From positions 62,001-126,000 of the forward strand of contig JAHQIW010000486.1 in NCBI GenBank assembly GCA_019055375.1: a stretch of DNA of 64,000 nucleotides, in the 5' to 3' direction. The stretch is from Parelaphostrongylus tenuis (taxonomy: Eukaryota > Nematoda > Chromadorea > Rhabditida > Metastrongylidae). Below, in pieces: positions 13,101 through 23,549 of the stretch (the stretch's first letter is position 1; each line of letters opens with the position of its first letter). The notes beneath the pieces are model-generated. The model worked only from the letters and a program-made list of their open reading frames with translations. It did not search any database and was not told where the DNA came from. The position numbers were made by a program, and so were the translations under genes.

Positions 13101-13457
13101 CAACACAATGTCATGGTATGTTGTGCCACCACCACATACGTCTCCCCTGCCTGCTATAACGTAGGGCTCTCTGGGGCGTGGGCCACTAATGGAGAGGACG
13201 AAACCCCGAAACACGTGTATGGCTCTGACGTAAGAACATCGGTAAGGCTTTAGACTTTTTCTTACAGATCGTATTGAATGTTCAAAGCGAGGTCTAGAAA
13301 ACAGTCTGTGAGATGAGTTGTGGTTGTCGCTCACCATCAGATTCACCTATTATGATTGATGATTATACAAAAATTTCACTAGAAAAACTACCTTCCAATC
13401 ACATATAATAGTGCCGGGGGTTATTTCAGGTTTGGAAATAGATGACCTTGCCCACAT
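7143..13457 (-). CDS. CK1/TTBK-like protein kinase, complete, eight exons
   Basis: Exons (minus order) are 13457-13392, 12264-12136, 11727-11600, 10517-10445, 10251-10135, 9708-9544, 9480-9304 and 7277-7143. All phases agree and they total 990 bp, or 329 residues plus stop. Seen in the protein: glycine loop [12 protein letters not shown] (27-38), ATP-binding lysine in AAMKTE (Lys48), helix-C glutamate near [11 protein letters not shown], catalytic loop LHRDIKSSN (143-151), DLG in place of DFG (164-166), [10 protein letters not shown] in place of the kinase APE region, and a tail with [11 protein letters not shown] (297-307). These features define the casein-kinase-1 superfamily, and the tail and RGT-like segment resemble worm-expanded and tau-tubulin kinases. 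CK1 kinases phosphorylate Ser/Thr; the substrate is unknown, though many worm members are sperm-associated. The ATG follows a TTTAG acceptor by five bases, suggesting a trans-spliced start. Several introns carry hairpin repeats. Confidence 0.9.
7515..7660. repeat. Short hairpin element in the last kinase intron
   Basis: The arm at about 7515-7580 (gacacgtatttcggcattac) pairs at roughly 75% with about 7596-7660 (gtaatgctgaaacacgtgtc). The same cacgtgtttcg-type sequence occurs in the hairpin at 23.1-23.5 kb and as single arms at 11.3 and 51.9 kb, so these are related non-autonomous elements. Confidence 0.6.
11310..11480. repeat. Single arm of the 23.1-kb hairpin family, in kinase intron 3
   Basis: The run gtcatgtggcctatt, then cccgatacacgtgtttc and gggcagaacccttcgtcgttt, matches the arms of the hairpin at 23147-23546. 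No opposing arm follows, so this is a truncated or solo copy. Confidence 0.6.
12767..13252. repeat. Large hairpin element in kinase intron 1
   Basis: About 185 bp starting aagccttacagaggttgtta (12769) reappear inverted and ending near gtaaggcttt (13250), with about 110 bp between. Arm identity is roughly 75-80%. Arm features include tcagagccatatatg and cgtatgtggtgaaagcaca. It lies wholly inside the first intron of the kinase. Related partial copies are seen near 25880-25990 and 52690-52800. Confidence 0.7.
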
Positions 13458-13470
13458 AATTGCTAAATAA
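13458..13470 (-). promoter_or_regulatory. Putative trans-splice acceptor before kinase ATG
   Basis: Minus-strand CTTTATTTAG precedes CAATTATG. A U-rich tract plus AG five bases before the start codon is the usual layout for spliced-leader addition in nematodes. It could also be the 3' end of a 5'-UTR intron. Confidence 0.45.
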
Positions 13471-14417
13471 AGAAAGTAAACAAGTGATAACAAAACTCAT
13501 ATAGTAGAAGTAGAGAGAGCGATGAAAAATAGAGCGAATAAGGTAAAAACAAAAATGGGCTGAGAATAAATTCAAATATTATCGCTTGCTGACGTTAAAG
13601 AACGTTTAAAAATGGACGTTATTGCTTGATAAATCAGAAAATAAATGAATACTTGCTGAGAGGTTCTTAACATTATCAATCAGGTTAATCAATACCCATT
13701 ATCAATCTTGCTCGTTATAACTTGTATTCACATGAAATCACAGGTTTTCATCCGCGACGAAGAAGACGTAACATGGCTGCATATTGATTTGTTTGAACAT
13801 CAATTCTATAATCAACAATAATATGTCAGTGACCACATCCAACTGTATAGCTGTTTTAACAGTGCCTTTTTAGGGCTTTTGTCTTGACGTTGTATGCTTC
13901 TTTTCATCAATATAATAAACCGAAAATGTATATAGATCGTTTTTGGCCCTTCACCGCTGCAGAATCAATTTTTGAGAAAGTGAATATTGTATGAGCGTTA
14001 ACTTTCACTGTTCCTCTATACATTCTCTCCGACAAAACTTAGTGCTCTCAAAATCTTTACAAATCGCCTGCAATTTGATTGGAAAGTAAACCAAGAACTT
14101 CTTTTTTTTTTCGAGTAAACGAAATTGATGACCTGGTCTCTACAGCTGCATCTTTCTGGAAAATGTATAGTTTTTAAAGAATTTTTGGATGAGATACTAA
14201 GAACTGTACAGAAATGCTTAGCAAAAAGGTAGATATCCACAGTTCAGTTTACTCGCCGGAATATCTATGTCGGAAACGCGTCGCTCGTCCACCATTAACG
14301 TGTCGTCTTCATCATGACGTTGATTTGCTACTGGTGATAACTGGTGCGCTGCATTTGTTTCTCTGCGCTCGTGTCCTTTTATATCCTCATTATATAATAA
14401 TCAAAAACGCAAAGTAA

Positions 14418-14465
14418 ACATAAAGCTCTAGGATTTGATCAATCACTGAGGTATGCGCTCTGAAT
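14418..14465 (-). repeat. SINE tail fragment
   Basis: aaagctctaggatttgatca followed by a tcactgaggta-type string matches the 3' end of the SINE at 20.16 kb. The rest of that element is missing here. Confidence 0.45.
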
Positions 14466-14782
14466 CTATCCTATACAATGAATTGCGATAGTCTGCCAAA
14501 GCATTTATTCGCTGCTGTTATTCTCTTCGAAAAAACTGGTGGTAAGTTGCTGACCCTGAGGAAGGCTCTGGGCCTAAGGAGCGGTAATAAATCAAGTCTC
14601 ACGTGTATTGTTAGGTATTTTCTCACCACTGTAATCCAGGCATCGCTTCAAGAACATACTCGAAATAGTGCAAAACACACTTTACTGCGGCTCCCAGCAC
14701 TTCCATCATTTAAATCGTTTAGTCGCCATTGCTTGATTATAAATTTGCGGCTAAGCGAACATCGTTTGGATTTTTTAACTGC

Positions 14783-15240
14783 GTTTCGCGCCGGCAACAC
14801 CAACTTCAAGGACTCGACGGCCGTGATCGAAGCAACTGAAGAGGATCCGACTTTGACTCTCGAGGCGTTGGCCGACGATTTTGACTGTGATAATGCGACA
14901 ATCAGGACGTGTCATTCGCGCCCCTATCCCCTCGGCTTCGCCGCAATTTCATCCTGCTTCAAGACAACGCAACGCTGCTTGTCGCCAAACATGACAAAAA
15001 CAATGCCTTGACCGACCTGGGCTAGTAGTTGCTGGATTATCTGCCGAGTCCTGACTTTTCGCTGTATGACTATCATCTCTTCCGTTCGCTGAAGCACTTA
15101 TTGAGCAAAAAGGAATTCCAAAGCATCAATCATTTGCGTCGAGGATTGACAACTTTCTTTGAATCCAAGGATGACGAGTTCTATGTACGCGGTGTTAGTT
15201 TGTTGCCTGGGAAATGGAAGCAATATTTTTGAGGTGATGG
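14783..15240 (+). pseudogene. mariner transposase remnant 1
   Basis: Plus-strand frames give FRAGNTNFKDST, EEDPTLTLEALADDFDC, LLQDNATLLVAKHD, then DYHLFRSLKHLLSKKEF and LLPGKWKQYF, in the order of a mariner transposase from the end of its N-terminal DNA-binding part to the C terminus. The second and third catalytic aspartates (QDN and YDYH) are present. The central block with the first aspartate is deleted, the frame changes once, and two stop codons sit before LLDYLPSP, so it cannot encode an active enzyme. No inverted terminal repeats were identified. Confidence 0.9.
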
Positions 15241-16500
15241 TGCATGCCTCAAACAGTGTTATCGAGCAGTTTCATTCACTTCTGGTCAGCAAATGTGGTG
15301 AATATTACTCTAGTGTCAAAGCTCATGAGAAGGCCCAATGAAATCAGACGTTGAAATTACTCCAGTAATGCCATGTGGCCCCTGGATTCAAAAACAGTTA
15401 CTTGTCTCAAAGCCACTGTGAAGTACTCTAGCAGTTCAATGCGCAGCTTTCGTTCACCTCCACTATACTACATCAGTTTTCCGCTGACGTCTAGATTCGA
15501 ATTTTGATGAGGTGAAAGTATCTATTCCATTTGATTTTTCTGCTTTGTTCCTCATCGTCGGATTTTGGTCTGTAAGAAGACGCAATTTTCCGTTAATTAG
15601 TAAAATCGCTCGTTGAGTGTTTATATGAAATCAAATATTTGCTTCATGGTGCTCGTAGAGATGATGATCTCTTAGAAAATTGCTTTGATGCGACTCTTTG
15701 GTCATGTGATTTTGTTCCAAATGAGTAACAATGCTATCCAGTGTAAGACTTCGATGAACAAATTTGGTATACTCCTCTATTCAACCACTTTTGCCATAGA
15801 ATTGAAAAGGAGTCAGTGCAAGGTCTGCATGTTCGTGGCCGAGATAATAGCAAGTAATAATTCTTGTATGGAATCTATTCATTCCTTGATGAGCAAATCT
15901 TGAAATGGCATTTTTTTATGTCAAATTCTTTCTGAAGCGACAAGAGTTAGAAAACCTTACCTGCTCACTTACTTGCTTAGACGGTCCATCTTCACAAATG
16001 GTGAGGACCCTAGCACATTTTCGATTCGTTTCCTTCTTCTCGCGGTATACGTCTATAATGATGATCTGATTCGAGCATAGCGGCATGAAGTGAAGTGATT
16101 TCTGATAAATGGAGAAATTTAGACGTGATTATCCAGCAAAAGAAGGTGGTCGAACAGTTCTTCGCAGTCGCCGTTGAATTTAGTTATCAGTTGCGCTCCT
16201 TTTGCTCTCCACGAAAGGTACTCAAGTCCTTATTTCGAGAACAATGAAGAAGGCACAGTAGTTCAACCCAGAATATTTGAACAGGATTTCAATTGGATGG
16301 AGATTTCTAATGGACCTTTGATCTGTACATAAGATATATCTATCCAGTGGAAGCCCTGCTAAAATATTCTTGATTGAATCACTGTGCTTTATCCATGGTT
16401 TCTGACATAAGGGATTAGGTAGCCTTTGTGGAGCGCTTAAGGAGCGTTCCTGACAACTGAATTGGACGACCAATGCGATGAACCGTTCGACCACCTTTTC
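15241..16500. other. No gene recognised
   Basis: Only short ORFs, including one of 90 residues on the minus strand at 16222-16494 without recognisable motifs. I see no supported gene or repeat. Confidence 0.35.
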
Positions 16501-16514
16501 TTCGCTTGATAATC

Positions 16515-16800
16515 ATGTCAAACAAAATTCTTTTTATTTAACCGCTTTTAGCTGTGTTATGATGTTTCAAATAGATACCCACTGATGTAGAGTGATGTGC
16601 AAAACTTTCGCGTCAGGCGGGACTAGAACCTGCACCTCACTCTTTTCGGGAATGCGAGCTCTATCCGTTACACTACTGACGCCCATTTTGCACATCGCTA
16701 TTTCTACGCTACAGCGCATCTAAGTGAGGTGCGGGTTCTAGTCCCGCCTGACGCGAAAGTTTTGCACATCACTCTACATCAGTGGGTATCATGCTCAAAC
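16515..16800. repeat. tRNA-like element with near-perfect 68-bp inverted repeat
   Basis: Arms 16574-16641 and 16723-16790 are reverse complements with one mismatch. The left arm continues into a minus-strand tRNA-like fold (16682-16608). That fold has acceptor GCGTCAG/CTGACGC (7 bp), anticodon stem CATTC/GAGTG with loop CCGAAAA (anticodon GAA), and T-arm GCAGG-TTCTAGT-CCCGC (4 of 5 pairs). The head at 16519 (aaaattctttttatttaacc) is shared with other copies of this family. The box-B sequence appears on both strands because it lies in the arms. Confidence 0.85.
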
Positions 16801-17879
16801 TTTTCCACTTGTCAGGAATTCCTTACTTCGAAGCTCAGTTACTATAATAGATGCGAGGGAACGTGTAAGTATTGACTAGCCTCCATCTCGAAAAAAGTCA
16901 GTTGTAATGTTCTGTTGAATTGCAATTGTTTTCGTATTTATGTTCTTGATTGCGGCTCAGATTAAGCAATGATGTCTCCGGAATGTGAGAGAGGAAGTCC
17001 TAAGACAGCGTTTTCTTTGATTATGCCGTTAGTTTCAATTTTTCGATCCAAGTAGCTCGTGTGGAAATGTCCGCTTCGTTCAATATGAATAAAGCATGAG
17101 AAAAAACGTGCTTGCGTCGGCACGGGCGATATCGGTTATCAGTCATTCACCCGGCTGGAATTTATCACCGTAAAAACGATGATGGTAAAGCGAATGTGGT
17201 ACAGTTATCGACTATCGACTGTCATCATCGTGTCATATTTTTCTATTTATATGACAAGTAATTGTATAAAGCAGTTGAGAATTATGTCGTCCTGAACAGG
17301 TTCTGGTTGAAAAGGTTTCATTATTGATACTAGATGCTATCAGATGGTCAAATAGGTAAAATACGATTACATCACAAATTAGCAAATCTCACTTAAAATG
17401 AATTGTGGGAAAATCAGCCTATCATTGGAAAAAGCAAGTACCAGTTGCTTAACTGTTACTGCAATAATGCTTGTAGAGGATAGTAGTCGCCGACTTGAAC
17501 TTCTTAGAATGTTTTCTAAGAGTTTATCTGACCAAAGCTCATCCAAACCATTGCGCAGTTTCGTTGCTGAATGAAAAAATTTTGGTGATTTTCCGTTATC
17601 TGTGCTCTGTTTCGACCCCTAGAAAAAAAGAACGCATTTTTAGTTATTTTCAAAGCTTGAATAGTCATTCAATAATTCAAATCAAAAGAATTTGCATGAT
17701 GTATGTTATTCCTAGAACGGTTTCATGATTGCGCTATCACAGCAAAAGTGAGGTTATGAAACATTTTCAATGAATTAAGCTATTTTCAAATTCTCAACAA
17801 ATAATTGATGGATCAAATCTGCTGATCCTAAAGATATATTTGGTTTACAAAACAACTTCTCAGTGCGCTGTAATAATCA

Positions 17880-18700
17880 AAAGGAGGTTGAGTTTTGCAA
17901 ATTTGGCACTGAAAAAGCCGCGGTGGCTTAGCGGCCTTGTTGCGGACTCTCTATCCACATACCGACAAAGCAAGGTGGTCTGATGTCGATGTTGCGCTAC
18001 GCGATACTTAGAATTCTTTCGGCTGCCATCTATAACACACTCAACATAGTATTGGAAACGATGAGATTAAGCCGTGGATTAATTGTTAGAAATCTGAAGC
18101 AAAAGCGATGTTCAGCGAAAAATATTGTAATGAGGAGCACTTTATTTTTGCTGTTACAGCGAAAATAAAATTATGTTCTTCATTGAAATTTTTCTCGCTA
18201 AACAACGCTTTTCCTTCACTCTTCTAACACTCATTCCATAGCTTAAATCTCAACACCAAACTACACCTTTGAAATCTTTAAGATTTGAGCTATTAGACTG
18301 TTTCTGAAACTTGAAAAAAAAACAAAAGACGAGCTGTTCTCAAGGGATGGCAAAAAGGATGAAGAAGATCCAAAGTGGTCTAACTCAGTATTCTTTTGGC
18401 TGTTACAGCGCATTCAAAAGTTCGTTCTCAAAACCAAATACACCATTGAAATGCTTTAGATCTGATCTATCGATTACTTATTAAAAGTCTAAAGAAGTAG
18501 CTTTATTCAGCGGGAAATGTTTGAATGCGGAACAAAAATTTGTTTTTGCTCTTTCAGCATAATAATGGAGTCATTTTGAAAATAAGATATACCATTCGAA
18601 TTCTTTCAATTTAAGCTATGAAAAAACGATTACTGAAATTTCAAGAAAGCCTAAAATTTGCGCTTTTCCTTATTGGTCGAGAAGGATACGGATGATCTTT
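17880..18700. repeat. Degenerate repeat cluster with tRNA-like head
   Basis: Begins with gccgcggtggcttagcggcc, similar to a tRNA D-arm/box A. After it, a block recurs three times in diverged form: a gttacagcg-like word, then accaaatacaccattgaaat, then a ctattgattac word. Similar blocks occur near 27440-27620, 56310-56460 and 56850-57220. Function unknown; no coding signal. Confidence 0.45.
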
Positions 18701-19189
18701 TTTAGGACAAAGGTGCCAATGACTCAAAGATATGCTAAATGAAGACGACTGAAAAAGGTGAATCAATAAAACATTCTAGTATGTTACAGATCACAGAAAC
18801 CTACATCGCTAAAATTACAGAAATACGTGGAGAGCATTACAGCTTCGATGACGTTTTTAAGCGCACTTTTACATTTATTTTTTATATACGTCACGTCACC
18901 GCGATGAATCTTTGGATTGACAAGAGAGTTAATTAAACTTAAGAAGAAGATTGTTGCTTTTGAAGCAAGTGGTTCGCTGTACCTATTAGAAAAATAGCAG
19001 CATGCCACGGCTACTCCCGCCATGGAGGAGTGCTTAGCAGTCTTAAAAGACTCATACATCAAAAACAAACGACAATATTTTGAAACCTAACAAACTTGTT
19101 GTTACCAAGGTTCTTATTCCTCTAATCTTCACGGATCTCTTTCACCAAATCTCTAAAAAATCTCCCTCTACCGAAGGATGTGCCCTGTT

Positions 19190-19870
19190 AGCCTCAAAGG
19201 CACGTGATACGTTTCCAAGTGGCGAGGAGGGGACTTGAACGCCAACTAGAAGCTACCATGGACATCTAAGAGACACAGTATGGACTCGTGGGTGGTTTTT
19301 TGAATTTTTTTCCTGCTCTAGTATGACATATATTTTCTTCTACGAGCTGAGTTTGTCAAGAGCGCGCAATCACATGGTTGAGAAGTATATGTTAGGCGAC
19401 GAGGAATCACCTTCAATGTATAAGCTCCTGCCTCTCCTTGCGGTGGGCAATGGCAAACTACTAGTGAATATTGCACTCGCACTTGCTTCAAGGCTACGCG
19501 ACCTAACCGTTGTATTTGCGAAAGCCAAGTACAGTGCAGACACGGGCTTTACCTGACGGGCTTCAATCGCGCTCTTTCTCCCTCAAATTCCTTTATTCCC
19601 TTTTTTTTGAAAATTAACATTAGAGTAACTAGCTAAAAACGCAAAAAGCCCCTTCATTTCAAGTTCCACCTAAAATATATACTGATTTTAGTGCACGTAT
19701 ACATCGCGCTTCATTGGTGCGCCGTTTAACACATTGGAGACCGTCTCGACGAGCACGCAGCCGCTCGTCGGAGAGAAACCAGCCTTGACGTGCGCCTCGT
19801 GCCGCCTTCTATCGGAGGAAAGGTTGCTGGTTCGATCCCCTAATACGACTACTGTAGTCTTCTTAGTGTC
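19190..19870. other. Low-copy repeats with tRNA-like box B motifs, no gene
   Basis: ggggacttgaacgcc near 19230 (minus-strand box B) and gctggttcgatcccc near 19828 (plus-strand box B) hint at tRNA-derived repeats, but I could not fold a full tRNA at either. ORFs here are short and unremarkable. Confidence 0.35.
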
Positions 19871-19895
19871 ATCCTTATGTTTCCAGTGCAGCATT

Positions 19896-19909
19896 TTTAT
19901 ATATATATA

Positions 19910-19974
<65 letters not shown>

Positions 19975-19975
19975 G
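19896..19975. repeat. (TA)n microsatellite
   Basis: A nearly uninterrupted run of TA dinucleotides, about 75 bp. The Ile/Tyr-rich ORFs reported on both strands across it are artefacts of the repeat. Confidence 0.95.
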
Positions 19976-20130
19976 TAAATAGTTACATAGCAGAATGACA
20001 ACGATGGTACAATTGAAATAATGCAATAATACAAAACTATACGAATACAGTAAATACTTATGAAATATCTATTCGTTGTACGATCAATAACTACGTGGTT
20101 TCGTTAGGGCTACAGAGACGTGATTTATAC

Positions 20131-20133
20131 ACC

Positions 20134-20165
<32 letters not shown>

Positions 20166-20543
20166 AAGCTCTCGGCGTTGATCAATCCCTGAGTGATGTA
20201 CCATGCATTCGTCTTCAATTTTTAACATCGTTTGAGGTGACTGAATGCATATCTGGCCTCTACAATGACTCGCGGTGGCCTCCCGCTGAACCGAGTCAGT
20301 GCTGCTTATCCTCCCAGACAAGTCTGAGACCAATCTGGTACCATTTTACCGACCCCGGAGGGATGGATGGCTTAATGAGCCATGAGCGCGAGATCGAACC
20401 ATTGACCTCGTGTGCGAAGCAGAGCACCTCCAACCACTGCGCTACATGCGCTCTATATATATCATCAAGAAGCAGCTCGATCATCCCAATATCGTCAAGT
20501 TATAAATTATATATATATATATATAATATATATATATATATTT
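20131..20543 (-). repeat. Full tRNA-headed SINE flanked by (TA)n
   Basis: The body is 20455 down to 20164. It starts minus-strand GCGCATGTAGCGCAGTGGTT (box A), has a box B near GGTTCGATCTC, and ends with a GATCAACGCCGAGAGCTTTA-type tail followed by TA repeats (20131-20164). A second TA run (20505-20543) flanks the head. This is the most complete copy in the window and serves as reference for the others. Confidence 0.85.
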
Positions 20544-20815
20544 ACATATACATAATATGCATATAATGTTGATTGTATATGTCATGCTAAGAGTAATGTT
20601 AGAAGTTGACAGATTGTTGAATACATGGTGATGGATAAATAATGAATATACTGATCACGCGTGTTACGGTGTTGCTAAATGAGATATGTTGAGATATGGT
20701 ATGCCAGTGATTCGAGCATATGATTGTGGAAATAAAAGAATAGCACCAAAAACTTTCAGTGAAGCTTCGCGTGAGGGGATGAATTTAAGAACTTTCTTCT
20801 CGATGGACGGCAGCA

Positions 20816-22305
20816 CTCGTCACTGCGGGCTGCTCTCCGCCATCCGCCGCGTGCGAGACGCGGCGAAGTGTGCACCGTGGGCCACAGCCCCCAATATGTC
20901 AAAAGGGCCGGAATTTATCGTAACTGTAGAATTCGATTTACATATAGAGATCTATCAAATAGCGTTATTTGCATTTGTCATTTGTCAACTGATAGCGTCA
21001 TTTGTTGGTAGCTGTACACCAAAATCACTTTATGGTTTTTCGTCTGACCCAAGGAAAGGAAGAGAACGAAGTTTCGTGGCAAAAAAGGGAAAGAGAAGTC
21101 AACTAGTTTACACGTTCAACATCTTGCGGATAATAAGAGATATTTTGATCTTCGGCTGGGCGCCCCGCTCGGACGGCTATGATGATCGGTGCATGCCCCA
21201 CTACATCCAAGTTAATCAAGATTTCAAAGAAACATTGTTCTCAATGTATGATGAAACACACTGTGGAGACATTTGTATGGATAAATTTAACAAAGTCAAT
21301 GTAAATGGCTTCTAAATTCTTCGGATCTTTTAAGAAGAAGTACGTTCTTGGGACATAGAACACATCTCCAGCTCCTATTGAACATTCTCCTTATAAACGC
21401 AAAAAACTCGTATTCAATACTATGCTGGTTTTGTGAGACAACTTTCATAGCACGCTCTATTACTTGAAAAAGATATCGTTTTGCGGTCTAAATTCACTTT
21501 TACCCTTTTAGAGCGGATTCTTGGTATTATATAGTGAAAATTTAATTTCCTCGAAACTTTATATATTGGCAAACTTAGTGCTCTAGAGGACATATAAATA
21601 CGTTTTAACAAGATTATATCCCAATTGCCCCGAAAGTTTTTGCTTTTGAATACGACTTCTATTGCATGCAATCGCCTTTTTTTAAAGGTGCCCTTCAGAG
21701 CTCGAAGAATAGAGATTTTAGTACCAAGCTTCACTTTGACCAAGGACACTCTCTACGCTAAGATGAGAAAAAAAGGTCCAGTAGGAGCTGAAGATGTGTT
21801 TCTAAGTCCAAAGAACGTAATTTTTTCCTTAACAAAATTCAAAGGGCTTAGGAAGCATTGACATTGATTTCAATAAAATTTTTCTTACAGATGTCGCCAC
21901 AGTGTATTCCATCATTCATTGAGGACGATGTTCCTTTGAACTCTTAATTAACCTGAATTTGTAGTGGGTCATGCACCAATCATCGTAGCCATGCGAACGT
22001 GTTGCCCAGCTAAAGATCGAAATAAAGCTTACTGCCCTCAAAAAGTTGAATGTGCAAATCAGTTGGCTCTCCTTCCCCATCTTTTTGCCATAAATTTCGT
22101 TCTTTTCCTTTTTCTCGGGCCTGACAAAAACACAAACTGATCTCGATGTATAGCGCCCAAAAAATGACGCTATAATCGATAAGTAGCTAAATGTCAATCG
22201 AATTCTATAGTTTCGATAGATTTCGGACCCTTCTTGCCACTTTTGAGACCGTGGTCCATGGTACACACTTCTCCCCGTCGCCCACGCGGCGGCTGGAGAA
22301 GAGTA
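20816..22305. repeat. Inverted pair of ~390-bp repeats around a 720-bp spacer
   Basis: About 20816-21220 (plus) and 22305-21935 (minus) are alignable throughout: both contain the words CGAAGTGTGCACC/AGAAGTGTGTACC, AGAATTCGATT, AGCGTCATTT, then GATGATCGGTGCATG/GATGATTGGTGCATG. Identity is roughly 70-75%. The left arm keeps an open frame of about 200 residues and the right arm one of 116, but they lack a start context or known motif, and parallel ORFs are expected from a shared sequence. The spacer holds overlapping ORFs of 109 (-) and 78 (+) residues, unrecognised. Confidence 0.65.
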
Positions 22306-23146
22306 GCCTGTTGTTTATGTATGTTTTACAACCAGCTCCCAAACATTGAGTGAGTGGAGTTTGTAGGTTTCGATTGCTTTCTTGCACCTGAGCATACATC
22401 GCCTTGATCAGATCCCGTCTTCATGACAAAGTGACGTAGGATTCTGGATGACCGCAACTTCCTTGACCTCTCACCAATTTTATTGTCAGTGCTTCTTAAT
22501 TAACACTCAGTGGTAAACTAACAGTAAAATTTTTGAGTGCTATACAGTGCAGTACTTGGTGGAATATCAAAGATTTCCTTTGTTCGGATCCTGAGAGGCT
22601 AATTGAACTGCAATATGGCTACTTGACTACTTCCGAAGATGGGCCTCTTAGGATATTGAATGCCGAATAATAAAATAATGGACAGTGTGGAACACGTCTT
22701 TGAAAAGTATGCAATCTAATTTTACGTTTTCTTTTCTTTGAGTTCAAGACCTTTTCTTCAGAGTTCTTCATTTAAGCATACGTCGGCCCACAATTTGTAG
22801 GACTAGTAGCCTTACAATGAGGGTGCAAAAAGTTGGTCCTAGAATTGTGTTCACACATACGTACACCAAGGCTTTGTAGGGTAAGCAGCGATGTAAGTTT
22901 GGCCATGAATAGCTCGTATTGATCGACTCACTCTTTGCACATCAATATTGCTTGGCCTGAAGCACTTTCCTCTGGCCCACCAACGAGTTCCGAATTACCG
23001 ACAAGGTGATATCACACACAATGTCAGTGTAATTTTTGACAAACATTTGACTGTTTTGTGATTTTTATCATATCTACCTTTGTTTCGAGTGCTTTATTAG
23101 ATTCACGCTCAAATTTCAATAGATCCTTTCATTATTAATTGAGTCA

Positions 23147-23546
23147 ACATGTTATGTGGTCTGGTAAGGGCTCTTGTACTGCCCTATACACGTGTTTCGT
23201 CCTTCCAGACCCGTCAGTCGGGCGGTACCCGTCGTCTTTCGACCTTTTTATTAATTAGTTCTCTCGGGGGCTTGCTCTCCCTGGAGAGGAATGTACACTA
23301 TGATAAAAAATACCAGGCAAAGAGCTGTCGAGTGTACAACACTCTGTGTTAAGTGGAAATTTCACTTGACATAGATTGTGAAACGTTTTTCTTTTTCTCT
23401 CTGCAGGGAGAGCAGGCCCCCGAGAGAACTGACTAATAAAAAAATGTAAGACGACGGGTTCTGCCCGACTGACGAGTCTGCAAGGACGAAACACTTGTAT
23501 CGGGCTGTACAAGAGCCCTTACTAAACCACATGACATGTTTTGTGA
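23147..23546. repeat. ~400-bp hairpin element
   Basis: Arms about 23147-23290 and 23400-23546 are inverted copies: both carry acacgtgtttcgtcctt / aaggacgaaacacttgt, the gtcgggcggtaccc / gggttctgcccgac pair, and tctcgggggcttgctctccc / gggagagcaggcccccgaga. The loop is about 110 bp. Solo arms of the same family lie at 11.3 kb (kinase intron) and 51.85-51.95 kb. Confidence 0.8.
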
Positions 23547-23549
23547 TTG

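Noticed and set aside
19688..20026. ORFs rich in Ile/Tyr on both strands
   Set aside because: Produced by the (TA)n microsatellite.
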